From assembly GCA_029882535.1 (NCBI GenBank), contig JAOUKM010000003.1, forward strand, positions 49,237 to 113,236: a stretch of 64,000 nucleotides of DNA. Reading direction: 5' to 3'. The notes under the pieces are model-generated. The model made no database searches. It was not told the origin of the DNA and saw only the letters and a program-made list of their open reading frames with translations. Positions 52,493 to 60,957 of this stretch are shown piece after piece (the first letter of the stretch is position 1; every line of letters starts with the position of its first letter). The DNA comes from Candidatus Bathyarchaeota archaeon (GTDB taxonomy: Archaea; Thermoproteota; Bathyarchaeia; Bathyarchaeales; SOJC01). The position numbers and the translations under genes were made by a program.

Positions 52493-53838
52493 GTTTGCGA
52501 AGCTTTCTCCAAGAAACAGAAAAGAAACAGAAAGCGGTGCATATAAGCGAAAGAGTGTCGCCACGATTCGAAATCTCCTCTATAATGAAAGCCTTCGATC
52601 ATGACAGCCCAGTTCTTCTTTTTGACAATGTTGAAAACTACGAGACTAAAGTTGTGGCTAATGTTTGTGGAACACGAGAGAGACTTTGCAAAGCTTTAGA
52701 TGTTGAAAAAGAAAACCTGTATCGTCATCTAACAGAAGCTTGGTGTTCGCCAACCAAACCAAAAACTGTTGAAGACTGCCCAGTTAAGGAAGTTGTGGAA
52801 AAGCCACAGCTATCCAAAATTCCAATTCTAACTCATTTTGAGAAAGACGCTGGTCCTTACATAACATCAGCCATAGTCTCGGCGCGCAGTCCGGATAAGA
52901 AGGTTGAGAACGTTTCGATTCATAGGCTTCAGGTGCTCGATGACAAACGCTTAGCCATCAGGCTTGTGCCCCGGCAGCTTTACAAGTTGTGGAGCATGAC
53001 GAAAGAGGCAAAAAAGGACTTGGAAGTGGCTATTTCCATAGGTTTGCATCCAGCGATCTCGATGGCAGCTACGTCTCCAGTGTCTTTCGGCGTCAGCGAA
53101 TACGAGATCGCCAATACGTTGCTTAAGGGCAATTTCAGCTTAGTGAAGTGTAAACATGTAGATGTTTATGCGCCTGCAGAAGCAGAATACGTTTTTGAAG
53201 GCGTGATGTCAACTGAAGAAGAGGTTTTGGAAGGTCCGCTTGTTGACATAACGGGCACATATGACGCTCAGAGAAGCCAGCCAGTCATCGAGTTGGTTGG
53301 GGTGATGCGGCGTAACGACGCTGTTTACCAAGCGCTTCTCCCTTCTGGAAGCGAGCACAAGCTCTTGATGGGTTTGCCACGGGAAGTGAAGATTTGGGAG
53401 GCAGCTGCGAACACAGTGCCAAAGGTTAAAGCGGTTAATCTCAGCTACGGCGGGTGCGGCTGGCTTCACGCCATAGTCTCAATCGAGAAGCAGAAAGATG
53501 GAGACGCTAAAAACGTTTTGATGGCTACTTTCGGCGCTCATCCAAGCCTCAAACATGCAGTAGTTGTTGACGCAGATGTAGATGTTTACAATCTTGTGGA
53601 AGTGGAGTGGGCGATTGCAACGCGTTTTCAAGCGAACGAAGACTTGATTACTATTCCAAGTGCTCGAGGTTCTACGTTGGATCCTTCTGCGAACCAAGAG
53701 TCTGGCAAGACCACTAAGATGGGTATAGATGCAACTCGCCCGCTAGATAGGCGGCGGGAAAAGTTCGAGTTGGCGAAAATACCGACTGAAGGACGGGTCA
53801 AGAGGATAATAGACGAGTTATGCAGGGTCTTGGAGTAG
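52489..53838 (+). CDS. UbiD-family decarboxylase (candidate anhydromevalonate phosphate decarboxylase)
   Basis: This 449-residue enzyme of the prenylated-FMN decarboxylase family has marks PYITSAIVSARSPD, NVSIHRLQVLDDKRLAIRLV, GLHPAISMAATSPVSFGVSE, EAEYVFEGVM (acidic residues of the active site), LEGPLVDITGTYD and a late DPSANQESGKTTKMGIDATR. In archaea that use the modified mevalonate pathway a UbiD homologue decarboxylates trans-anhydromevalonate 5-phosphate. That function would suit an archaeon with CarS, but sequence alone does not prove it. The start overlaps the PAC4-like gene by four bases. UbiX is not in the window. Confidence 0.88.
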   Translation: MSLRSFLQETEKKQKAVHISERVSPRFEISSIMKAFDHDSPVLLFDNVENYETKVVANVCGTRERLCKALDVEKENLYRHLTEAWCSPTKPKTVEDCPVKEVVEKPQLSKIPILTHFEKDAGPYITSAIVSARSPDKKVENVSIHRLQVLDDKRLAIRLVPRQLYKLWSMTKEAKKDLEVAISIGLHPAISMAATSPVSFGVSEYEIANTLLKGNFSLVKCKHVDVYAPAEAEYVFEGVMSTEEEVLEGPLVDITGTYDAQRSQPVIELVGVMRRNDAVYQALLPSGSEHKLLMGLPREVKIWEAAANTVPKVKAVNLSYGGCGWLHAIVSIEKQKDGDAKNVLMATFGAHPSLKHAVVVDADVDVYNLVEVEWAIATRFQANEDLITIPSARGSTLDPSANQESGKTTKMGIDATRPLDRRREKFELAKIPTEGRVKRIIDELCRVLE

Positions 53839-54074
53839 GAATAAGGCCCCGTTTACGCCAAACTAACCTTTTTGAACCCCAATCACGAGGTTCTTAGTTT
53901 TTCTGTTTCAGCAATTCCAAAAGAAGTTTCTTATAAGACACATATGGTTAAAAGAAAAATCCCTGCCACTATGTGTCTGTCCTTCTACGCAGAGACAAAA
54001 ACTAAAAAGAAATAACTGTAAATCTTTGTTAGTTTATATGCCAAGTTTAGAATACTAAATGTGGTTGTGTATCT

Positions 54075-54530
54075 ATGTCCTTAAAGGTTGAAGATGTAAT
54101 GGTTAAAGAGGTAATCACGGTAGATGAGAAATCAACAGTAAAGGAAGCGGCAGACATCATGAACAGGTTTGAAATTGGCTGCCTAATTGTTACCAAAAAC
54201 AGTAAAGCAGTTGGCATACTAACAGAACGAGACTTGCTAAAAAGAGTGGTAAGTCAAGCAAAGAATCCTAAAAGAACAAAAGTGGAGACAGTTATGTCTC
54301 AACCCCTAATTGTCGTGGAACCAAACATGGAATTGGAAGAAGTTGCCAAGCTAATGTTTAAAATGAAGATAAAAAAGCTTCCAGTAGTTGAAAGTGGACG
54401 GTTAATGGGATTAGTGACGCTTACAGACCTTGCACGCTTCCAGCCGCAGATGATTCGCATCCTCAAAAAACTGAGCGAGAAAATGGCTCCAAAACGCATG
54501 AAGAAAGTTGTCGACTACTATGTAGTATAA
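54075..54530 (+). CDS. Two-CBS-domain protein
   Basis: This 151-residue protein consists of two CBS repeats: about residues 1-65 (VEDVMVKEVITVDEKSTVKE, then VGILTERDLLKRVV) and 68-130 (VETVMSQPLIVVEPNMELEE, then GLVTLTDLARFQ). Such stand-alone pairs bind adenosine nucleotides and sense energy or SAM. The C-terminal helix is basic. It is a single gene with an AT-rich promoter region (TTTATAT near 54032). Confidence 0.93.
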   Translation: MSLKVEDVMVKEVITVDEKSTVKEAADIMNRFEIGCLIVTKNSKAVGILTERDLLKRVVSQAKNPKRTKVETVMSQPLIVVEPNMELEEVAKLMFKMKIKKLPVVESGRLMGLVTLTDLARFQPQMIRILKKLSEKMAPKRMKKVVDYYVV

Positions 54531-54558
54531 TCACCCAACATGTTTTTTCTTGAGGCAG

Positions 54559-55086
54559 TTAACGTAGAGTAAACTCCCATTCACACCATATGCCTTTGGG
54601 ATGTGGCCCCGGAGGACACATTTTGCATACTACTTTCATGTTTGGGTTAAACTCCTTTGCAAAACTTTGGAGATAGCCAAATCGCACTTGTTTACATGGA
54701 AACTCGCCTAAGCCCTTGTTTATTCTCGTTTCTTGAGTTCGACAATGTATTACTCGGAAAGTTCCTTTCTCAGTCGATGCTTCAGATTGTTTTTCGGTCT
54801 GATACAGAGCCCAACTTGTGTTCCGCAAAGTTTGCATCAGAGCCTCAACATTCTCCTTCACGCCTAACATTTTTTTTAGTTCTCTAGCCTCAATTTTACC
54901 CAAGGCTTTCCAACAGTTTGCATCAATTTCAGTAGCCGCCCCTGTTCCAAATTTTTCTTCTATTCCAAGGAAATACAGACCGTCAACTCGCCAAAGATTC
55001 TTGATGTGCAAAAAGAAAAGCTCCAGTAGCTTGTCTTTAGGCATGCTGCCCAACAATTCCAAATCTTTCCTAGTTGGCCAACTCAT
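54559..55086 (-). CDS. DUF6125 family protein
   Basis: This 175-residue protein starts MSWPTRKDLELLGSMPKDKL, followed by NLWRVDGLYFLGIEEKFG, EIDANCWKALGKIEARELKK and a C-terminal cysteine-rich end with HCRTQETRINKGLGEFPCKQ, the segment CKMCPPGPHPKG and WCEWEFTL. The whole chain is the domain, as in DUF6125 proteins, which are related to L-2-amino-thiazoline-4-carboxylic acid hydrolase-like proteins. The function is unknown; the cysteines may bind a metal. The ATG at 55086 has GGTG 7 bases upstream, better than the GTG at 55098. Confidence 0.78.
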   Translation of the reverse strand: MSWPTRKDLELLGSMPKDKLLELFFLHIKNLWRVDGLYFLGIEEKFGTGAATEIDANCWKALGKIEARELKKMLGVKENVEALMQTLRNTSWALYQTEKQSEASTEKGTFRVIHCRTQETRINKGLGEFPCKQVRFGYLQSFAKEFNPNMKVVCKMCPPGPHPKGIWCEWEFTLR

Positions 55087-55220
55087 CTTAAACACCACAT
55101 GTTAATTGAAGAACTATTTTTCGCAGCCGCACATAAGTTTTCATCTCTGCACACGCATCCTAAATGTTGATTCTCTCTTCATAAGTTTGATATTGTTTTG
55201 CTGTAAGATTTTAAGGTAAG

Positions 55221-55285
55221 CGCACAGCGCGAATGGTGTGCGTCCCCAAAATAATGGGGAATCACGCATACCCTTTACAGGGTAT
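55221..55285. ncRNA. Hairpin-rich intergenic element, candidate structured RNA
   Basis: Three stems lie in 65 bases: CGCAC (55221-55225) with GTGCG (55238-55242); TCCCC (55243-55247) with GGGGA (55256-55260); and ATACCCT (55268-55274) with AGGGTAT (55279-55285), loop TTAC. The GCG of the first stem can also pair, as GCGT, with ACGC at 55264-55267 to extend the second stem, so two folds compete. It lies between the dinB stop and the DUF6125 start, both on the minus strand. Strand and role are unknown; no known RNA class is recognised. Confidence 0.45.
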
Positions 55286-55349
55286 ATCTTCTTTTGAAAA
55301 GAGCATAAGTTATTATTGTCTTTCACCTGAAGCTATTACTAGAATATCA

Positions 55350-56453
55350 TCAAATGAGAGTTATCTGTTCTTTGCTAGAGATGAAATTTGACACTCTCAC
55401 CCCTACTAATCTTACTTTTCTATTTTTGCTAAGAAATGGTTGAATAAGTTCTCTAGATGCTTTCTGGAGGCTTTGAAGATTATTCGTGGAAAAAGGCAGG
55501 GTCTTTCCATGTGTGTGAGTTTCAAAGTTCTCATAACGGATTTTAATAGTCACTGTTTTGAAGAACAGTTTACGTTCTACGAGTTCTTCATAGATTCCTT
55601 GGCTGAGCTTGGCTAATGTTTCAAGGACTAAGTTAAAGTCAGATGTATCTTCTTCAAAAGTGGTTTCTTTGCTTACAGATTTGACTACGCCTCTCTCAGT
55701 AACTTCACTTTTATCTATACCACAAGCTAAAAAGTGATACTGAGCACCCATTACACCAAACTTCTCAGTCAAAACCGACACGTCAAAAGCAGCTAGATCG
55801 CCTATCGTTCTTATACCCATCTCATTTAGCTTACGCTCTGTTTTCTTGCCCACCCACAACAGTTTCCGTACAGGTAGCTGAGCCAAGAAACGTTCAACAT
55901 CACGCCCTTCAACAACTGTTATCCCATCAGGCTTTTTAAAGTCGCTTGCTATCTTCGCCACAACTTTGTTAGGTCCAACACCTATTGAGCAGGTAAGCTT
56001 CTCCTTCTCGTAAATCTCACGCTTTATTGCCTCTGCCAGCTGTCTTGCCTCTTCGAAGTTGCCAATTTTTGAGCTAACATCGAGAAAAGCTTCGTCGAGC
56101 CCCCACTGCTCAAATTTATCTGCATATTCCCGCAGAATCATCATGATCCTAGACGAAGTTTGGATATAAAGTCTGTAGTGGGATCGTATATATACGGCGT
56201 CAGGGCAGAATTTCCAAGCTCTTGAGATAGGCATTCCGGAACTTATTCCGTATTTCCTCGCTTCGTAGTTACAAGTGCTCACCACTCCTCGTCCCTTTCC
56301 CTCTTTCGGATCGGCTCCAACGACAACCGGTTTTCCTTTGAATTCCGGATGCTCACGCTCTTCCACTGCGGCGTAGAACTGATCCATGTCAACGTGAAAA
56401 ATTATTCTGCTTGTGGCTACGTTGCTATCTTCCTTTAGCATCAACGCACTCAA
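55350..56453 (-). CDS. Y-family DNA polymerase IV (DinB/Dpo4)
   Basis: This translesion polymerase has 367 residues. It begins with IIFHVDMDQFYAAVEEREHP (the first catalytic aspartate motif), then RGVVSTCNYEARKYGISSGM, then WGLDEAFLDVSSKI, with the catalytic DE pair. The helix-hairpin-helix (KTERKLNEMGIRTIGDLA) and the little-finger domain (from about 240) follow. The C-terminal tail VRVSNFISSKEQITLI has no obvious sliding-clamp motif. It starts with ATG at 56453. Confidence 0.95.
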   Translation of the reverse strand: MSALMLKEDSNVATSRIIFHVDMDQFYAAVEEREHPEFKGKPVVVGADPKEGKGRGVVSTCNYEARKYGISSGMPISRAWKFCPDAVYIRSHYRLYIQTSSRIMMILREYADKFEQWGLDEAFLDVSSKIGNFEEARQLAEAIKREIYEKEKLTCSIGVGPNKVVAKIASDFKKPDGITVVEGRDVERFLAQLPVRKLLWVGKKTERKLNEMGIRTIGDLAAFDVSVLTEKFGVMGAQYHFLACGIDKSEVTERGVVKSVSKETTFEEDTSDFNLVLETLAKLSQGIYEELVERKLFFKTVTIKIRYENFETHTHGKTLPFSTNNLQSLQKASRELIQPFLSKNRKVRLVGVRVSNFISSKEQITLI

Positions 56454-56720
56454 CCGCTTAAAATCGATCCTAAATTAGAATCTACATATTTACTGATTTA
56501 TTGTGTTTCAATGCGCACATAGGTTTTTTCTGATATTCAAATAATATTCTTTTGAGCGTGCATAAAAGGCTGATGAAACTAATCTAAAAGGTTGTGCAAC
56601 TTGGGAAATTAGAATTTTAGGGGCTTATGAAAGGGATTCAAGGGCAGTGGTATATGCTCTAATGCAGCAAGTACAACTGGTTCGCAAGAAAGATAAAGCC
56701 AAAAAGTGGGAATACTCTTT

Positions 56721-57167
56721 TTATTGCGAAAGCTCAGTTTTAGAGAAGCGCGGAACAACAGGCAGAGGTTCAGAAATGACCGATTGGGCTGGCAACATTC
56801 CTTTTAGTTCCTTGATGTGCATGTTGACTGTTGCATATAGCTTCGTTTTCAAGTTGAAGTCATTGGGATTGATGTTGCCAATTTTTTTAGCCAGCTCAGG
56901 ATCTCTTATGGTTTTCTTGATCCATCTCTCGAAATCTTTCCGCTTTAAGTGGAAGACCAAGCATGAGGAGGGAGTAGTGTTAATTTTCTTGCAGAAATCA
57001 AGTAAACTCGTGGCAACTTGCCCCGTAGGTTTTCCAATTTCTTCGTAGAAGTAAAAAGCCTTCTCGTTTGGCACTGCTCTTAAGATTCTCTTAATTTCCG
57101 TCTGCTTGAATCTTGTGCTTCTGTCTCTTGCGTGTGTTTCTTGTTTTTCCTTATCTTGGAAGAACAT
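56721..57167 (-). CDS. DUF5752 family protein
   Basis: This protein of about 148 residues has the DUF5752 pattern: KAFYFYEEIGKPTGQVATSL, then LVFHLKRKDFERWIKKTIRD, then PELAKKIGNINP, a small domain known in archaea and bacteria that often lies near sugar-phosphate or glycosyl genes. The C-terminal 45 residues (NLKTKLYATVNMHIKELKGM) are a helical extension. The ATG at 57167 fits; a TTG nine codons earlier is possible. The function is unknown. Confidence 0.75.
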   Translation of the reverse strand: MFFQDKEKQETHARDRSTRFKQTEIKRILRAVPNEKAFYFYEEIGKPTGQVATSLLDFCKKINTTPSSCLVFHLKRKDFERWIKKTIRDPELAKKIGNINPNDFNLKTKLYATVNMHIKELKGMLPAQSVISEPLPVVPRFSKTELSQ

Positions 57168-57306
57168 ATTAGATCGGTGGAATTTAGATTGCAATTACAA
57201 ATATATTTTATGAATTTGTGATTCACATCATTTTCTGTATATATCCTCAGAAAATATGTTTCCAAAATCGACATATTCCGACAATGAAAGCTTCCATCTG
57301 TAAATC

Positions 57307-58431
57307 TCATTGAGAAACTGCTTCAAGAGTTTGCATCTCCTGGGGATGCGTAGTTCTATACATCAAAAACAACACAACAACAATTATAGTAATAACGACA
57401 AGCCCACCACCAGCAAAGACCAAAATTTCGGGAACAACATAAATAGAAACTGTTCCGCTGTCCGCCCCTGCATATTCAGCATCTCCAGACCAGCTTGCCT
57501 TCACATAGTACTGCCCCAAAAGCGGTGGAATCCACGAAAAAACATATTGCCCGCTTGAATCTAACTCTACTGTTTCAATAGAGAACCAGTAACCATTCGT
57601 TGCTGCATACAACGTAACGGTTCCTTCAGGATTCGAGGCGGAAACTTGACCAGTTATTACTACGGCGCTTCCTTCTATCACGAAGTTTGATGAAGTAGTC
57701 AAAGATATTGCTGAAGATTTCAATGTCCCGAAGCTAGATGAAACTTGACCGGGGGCAATTTGCTCACTGTTCTCCAGAGTGACAACAGTTACCTGAGCCC
57801 CTTCAAGCTCGGGAGGACACTCACCAACCCTCCAACCGTTCCGCCAATCATCACCCGTGCATTCTGCTATGTAGTATCGAGTTTCCATGTAGTCAACGTG
57901 TGAAATTGTTGCCCGTGCATTTGTTGGAGGGTTGAGAAGACTTACACCGATGTTCATGTGGCTTTCCTGTTCATAGTATAATAGGACAACGCTCAAGTCT
58001 TGAGATTTTATCAATGACGTTGCAACATACGAAAGTAAATCGCAATCGCCCTTGTTTTCGACGATAGTTTCAACTGGATATTTAGCTTCTTCAACGATTT
58101 GATATGGAATTTGATGAACCAACATGAGAACCGCGTTTACGAAGTTTTCCTCATCTGGGAATATGCTTCTAATGTCTTCGGCTACTAGTGCTAGTGAATA
58201 AGGAGTTACAAAACTTGCAAAGTTATCTTGAGTTAATTGATGATTCTTCTGCTGGTAATATTCGTATAGTGAATGAGTTATTGAAAGAGTAAGTCGATAA
58301 GTAGATTGTCCTTTTAACAGAAAATACTGCTGCTCATAATTCTGTGCAGAACATACCCTAGAAAGCATTAGAGTCAGAAAGAACGCCATTGTAATGGCCG
58401 CAACAAGTTTGCTGGCTTTTTTTCTATGCAT
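57307..58431 (-). CDS. Exported transglutaminase-like protein with Ig-like domain and C-terminal anchor
   Basis: This protein of about 374 residues begins with a basic signal segment (MHRKKASKLVAAITMAFFLT, cut near CSAQ), then a transglutaminase-like domain (about 60-195) with the cysteine motif NKGDCDLLSYVATSLIKSQD and a histidine in SHMNIGVSLL. An Ig-like bacterial surface domain (about 235-330) follows with ITGQVSASNPEGTVTLYA. A membrane helix (about 337-362) and short tail end it. The GDCD and H positions suggest a papain-like or transglutaminase-like fold; the final catalytic acid is unclear. The ATG at 58431 begins the signal peptide; the frame before it has no similarity. Confidence 0.72.
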   Translation of the reverse strand: MHRKKASKLVAAITMAFFLTLMLSRVCSAQNYEQQYFLLKGQSTYRLTLSITHSLYEYYQQKNHQLTQDNFASFVTPYSLALVAEDIRSIFPDEENFVNAVLMLVHQIPYQIVEEAKYPVETIVENKGDCDLLSYVATSLIKSQDLSVVLLYYEQESHMNIGVSLLNPPTNARATISHVDYMETRYYIAECTGDDWRNGWRVGECPPELEGAQVTVVTLENSEQIAPGQVSSSFGTLKSSAISLTTSSNFVIEGSAVVITGQVSASNPEGTVTLYAATNGYWFSIETVELDSSGQYVFSWIPPLLGQYYVKASWSGDAEYAGADSGTVSIYVVPEILVFAGGGLVVITIIVVVLFLMYRTTHPQEMQTLEAVSQ

Positions 58432-58529
58432 GAAACATTTCACAGAGGAAGGTTCTAGTTTCCAAGTGAAAAGGTCTATGAAATGGAAATCTGAATCTCT
58501 AAACAGCAATTTTGCCTAGATAATGTTAA

Positions 58530-58715
58530 CTAGAGGTAGACGTGTACAGTGTCCTTGTCTATTCGTGTTACCTTTCCATTAGCCTTACAAAAGTCGAGAA
58601 GGAATTGCTGCATCTCTCTTAAAGTCTTCACCTCTTTAGCCTTCTTGCTCCAGCATGGATCAGCCAACATGTGTATAACTACATCTAAACTGGCGACAAG
58701 TTTACTGCTACACAA
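58530..58715 (-). CDS. Small protein of unknown function
   Basis: This 61-residue frame has a TTG start at 58715 with AGGAG 10 bases upstream. It contains one cysteine-rich head (MCSSKLVASLDVVIHMLADP) and a helical middle, then the compact end KVTRIDKDTVHVYL, which has the look of real protein. No membrane helix and no family are recognised. It lies between the exported transglutaminase-like gene and the Nudix gene on the same strand. It could also be noncoding. Confidence 0.4.
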   Translation of the reverse strand: MCSSKLVASLDVVIHMLADPCWSKKAKEVKTLREMQQFLLDFCKANGKVTRIDKDTVHVYL

Positions 58716-58853
58716 AGTGTGTGTTCTCCTTTCTTCCGCCTTTCGCTAGTTTATAAAACTATTGCAGCAATAAAGAGGTTATTCCAATATTCGACTTATG
58801 CAGATTTGAATCAAAAGACTATTAATAGCCTTGCATGGTTTTAGCGAAAAACC

Positions 58854-59426
58854 TTAAAGAGATGAGCGATTGCGTGTAGCTCGCCAAAAGATTTGAATAA
58901 AATTTTCCAGAATTCTATAAGTCAAGCCCCAAATAACATTTCCCTCAACAATATATGCTGGAACTTCTCCGAAAGGAAGTTTGGCAATTCCATTACATTC
59001 TCGCAGTTTTTTCAAGAAAATCCACGAATACCCTTCTAATTCTTCGTTTAATATTATTGTAGGCTCATGTTCTAAAAGAAAGGTGAAAGGAGCAACTGAT
59101 AGTTTTGGTCTCACAGTTGACCTCATATTTTCCAACACCCCCAAAAAACGACCGCGACGAATAATGTTTATGTTGGTTTCTTCTAGCGTTTCTCGAACAA
59201 CTGTGTGCCTTATGTTCCGATCTTTGGGGTTGCGTTTCCCGCCGGGAAAAGCCATCTGTCCCGACCATGGATCAAAAGGGTTCTCTGTTCTCTTCACTAG
59301 GAGAATCTTAAAGTCTTGATTCACAGGTCTTAGCAGGAGAGCAACAGTAGCATCTGCGTTTTGCACTGCTGACACGGGTTTTAGCATTCGTGACAAGTTT
59401 TCTATGATCTCAACATAGTGCGGCAT
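58854..59426 (-). CDS. Nudix hydrolase, CoA pyrophosphatase (NUDT7)-like
   Basis: This 190-residue Nudix protein has a hydrophobic N-terminal half with the segment NPFDPWSGQMAFPGGKRNP and the Nudix box continuing HTVVRETLEETNINI. The box has RE and EE as needed; the early glutamate of the G-x5-E element is D here. The WSGQMAFPGGK motif is typical for enzymes that cut CoA or ADP-ribose. No partner is adjacent. The start ATG at 59426 is the only good one. Confidence 0.88.
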   Translation of the reverse strand: MPHYVEIIENLSRMLKPVSAVQNADATVALLLRPVNQDFKILLVKRTENPFDPWSGQMAFPGGKRNPKDRNIRHTVVRETLEETNINIIRRGRFLGVLENMRSTVRPKLSVAPFTFLLEHEPTIILNEELEGYSWIFLKKLRECNGIAKLPFGEVPAYIVEGNVIWGLTYRILENFIQIFWRATRNRSSL

Positions 59427-59718
59427 TGACTAATCCCTCGCAGAGTTGTTTTTTACATTGGTAACCAAAGTTCCACAAAGATATTTGCCCGTCTCTCCAA
59501 AATCTGACAGAGAATAAACTGCCAAAAAAGTCTAGAGGAAGCAGAGAGACATTCAACATTTTACCGTACACATTAGGAATGGGTGCTATTATTTCTTCTT
59601 GCAGACATAAAAACAACTAACGCAAAATCCTGCTATTAGATTTAGGAGCCGTGTAAGAAACATCTTTTAAGAGAAGTTTTTATGATACATCCTCATTAAT
59701 GTCTCCTAGTGAACTAAA

Positions 59719-59949
59719 ATGGAAGAAAAGATTAGAGAAAAAGTCGAAAACGCAATTGAAGAGATAAGGCCGAATTTACAGGCTGACGGCGGAGACATCG
59801 AACTTATCGATGTAGAGAACGGAATCGCTAAGGTTAAGTTGAAAGGAGCATGCGCTGGCTGTCCAATGTCAACAATGACAATAAAATGGGGAGTTGAAAA
59901 ATTCCTCAAACGAAAGATACCTGAAATAACTAAGGTTGAAACAGTTTAG
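59719..59949 (+). CDS. NifU-like (NFU) iron-sulfur scaffold protein
   Basis: This 76-residue protein is one NFU domain. It has NLQADGGDIELIDVENGIAK and the cluster-binding CxxC in KGACAGCPMSTMTI, followed by a C-terminal helix. NFU proteins carry 4Fe-4S clusters to target enzymes. The ATG at 59719 starts the domain. The cysteine desulfurase gene at 10,998 could supply sulfur for the same process. It is convergent with the Fpg-like gene. Confidence 0.94.
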   Translation: MEEKIREKVENAIEEIRPNLQADGGDIELIDVENGIAKVKLKGACAGCPMSTMTIKWGVEKFLKRKIPEITKVETV

Positions 59950-59956
59950 CCGCGCC

Positions 59957-60778
59957 CTACTCGTCTAAAGGTTGACAGGCTGGGCAGATAAAACTGCTAG
60001 TTGAGCCCGTCTTGATTTTCTGTATAATTGTTTGACAAGAGGGGCAAGGCTTGCCAGATTTGTAGGCTATTTTGAATTGTTTCGCGCCGTAGCCACCTTT
60101 GTTACCGTAGAAATCTTTCTCGTAGGTTAGCCCGCCTAGCATAATACTTTCGTTTATTACTGATTGTATAGAGTTGTAAAGGGCTTCAATTTCCTTTTTA
60201 GTGAGTGATGGAATTTTTCTTTTTGGGTGAAGTTTCGCGTTGAAAAGCATGTCCTGAATGTAGACGTTGCCGATGCCTGCTACGTTCTTCTGGTCAAGCA
60301 GGAAATTTTTGATGTTGCCGCGTTTCTTGCCAAGTAACTGTTTGAAATAATCCAACGTGAATTTTTTATCTAGCAATGTTATGCCCAGCTTTGAGGTTAA
60401 TTTGTGTTCGCCAGGCTTGTTTTCTAGCATGAGATGTAAATAGCAAAACCACCAGACGCGGATAGTGAAGCCTGATTTGTCGTCTAGAGCGAATTTCACT
60501 TGGTATTTTTCGGGCAGTTTGCCACACGGTTTGAAGTGGATGACGTCAGCGCCCATACCTGGGTTAAATAGAAGAACATGATCTGAGTTAAGTTTGATGA
60601 AAAGCCACTTACCCTTGCTTTCAACTGAGTTGATGGTTTTCCCAACAACAACTTCCTGAAACTGTTCAAAGGACGTGTTCAAACATTTAGGGTTAGCCAC
60701 TTCAACTTCGGAAATTCGTTTTCCCGTAATCTCTTTTTCCATCTGGTGGCCTAGAATGGTTAGCTCAGGAAGCTCCAT
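59957..60778 (-). CDS. Fpg/Nei-like DNA glycosylase without the N-terminal proline
   Basis: This 273-residue protein has the Fpg fold: the N-terminal MELPELTILGHQM, the central INKxG-like GKWLFIKLNSDH, the helix-two-turn-helix FLLDQKNVAGIGNVYIQDML and the zinc finger CPSCQTIIQKIKTG ... CPAC at the end. Classical Fpg starts MPELPE, where the proline after Met removal is the catalytic amine. Here the chain starts MELPEL, so this proline is missing while the ELPE is kept. This subfamily may therefore use another chemistry or serve as a binding protein. It is convergent with the NFU gene. Confidence 0.85.
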   Translation of the reverse strand: MELPELTILGHQMEKEITGKRISEVEVANPKCLNTSFEQFQEVVVGKTINSVESKGKWLFIKLNSDHVLLFNPGMGADVIHFKPCGKLPEKYQVKFALDDKSGFTIRVWWFCYLHLMLENKPGEHKLTSKLGITLLDKKFTLDYFKQLLGKKRGNIKNFLLDQKNVAGIGNVYIQDMLFNAKLHPKRKIPSLTKKEIEALYNSIQSVINESIMLGGLTYEKDFYGNKGGYGAKQFKIAYKSGKPCPSCQTIIQKIKTGSTSSFICPACQPLDE

Positions 60779-60957
60779 ATCAACACTTCTTTCTGCGTCT
60801 TCAGTAAGATATTGGCAGCGTTTCTTTTTTAATACCTTTCTACATAAGACGTGTTCTGATCGATCAACGGCAAATTCGCATCGTAAGATGATCTAACCAC
60901 GAGTATACATTTTTTAAGCATCCTAGACCAAACATAGGTCAAAAGGAGAAAAGTAGA

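Noticed and set aside
59410..59616. Minus-strand frame of 68 codons upstream of the Nudix gene
   Set aside because: It overlaps the start of the Nudix gene in another frame and has no recognisable pattern.
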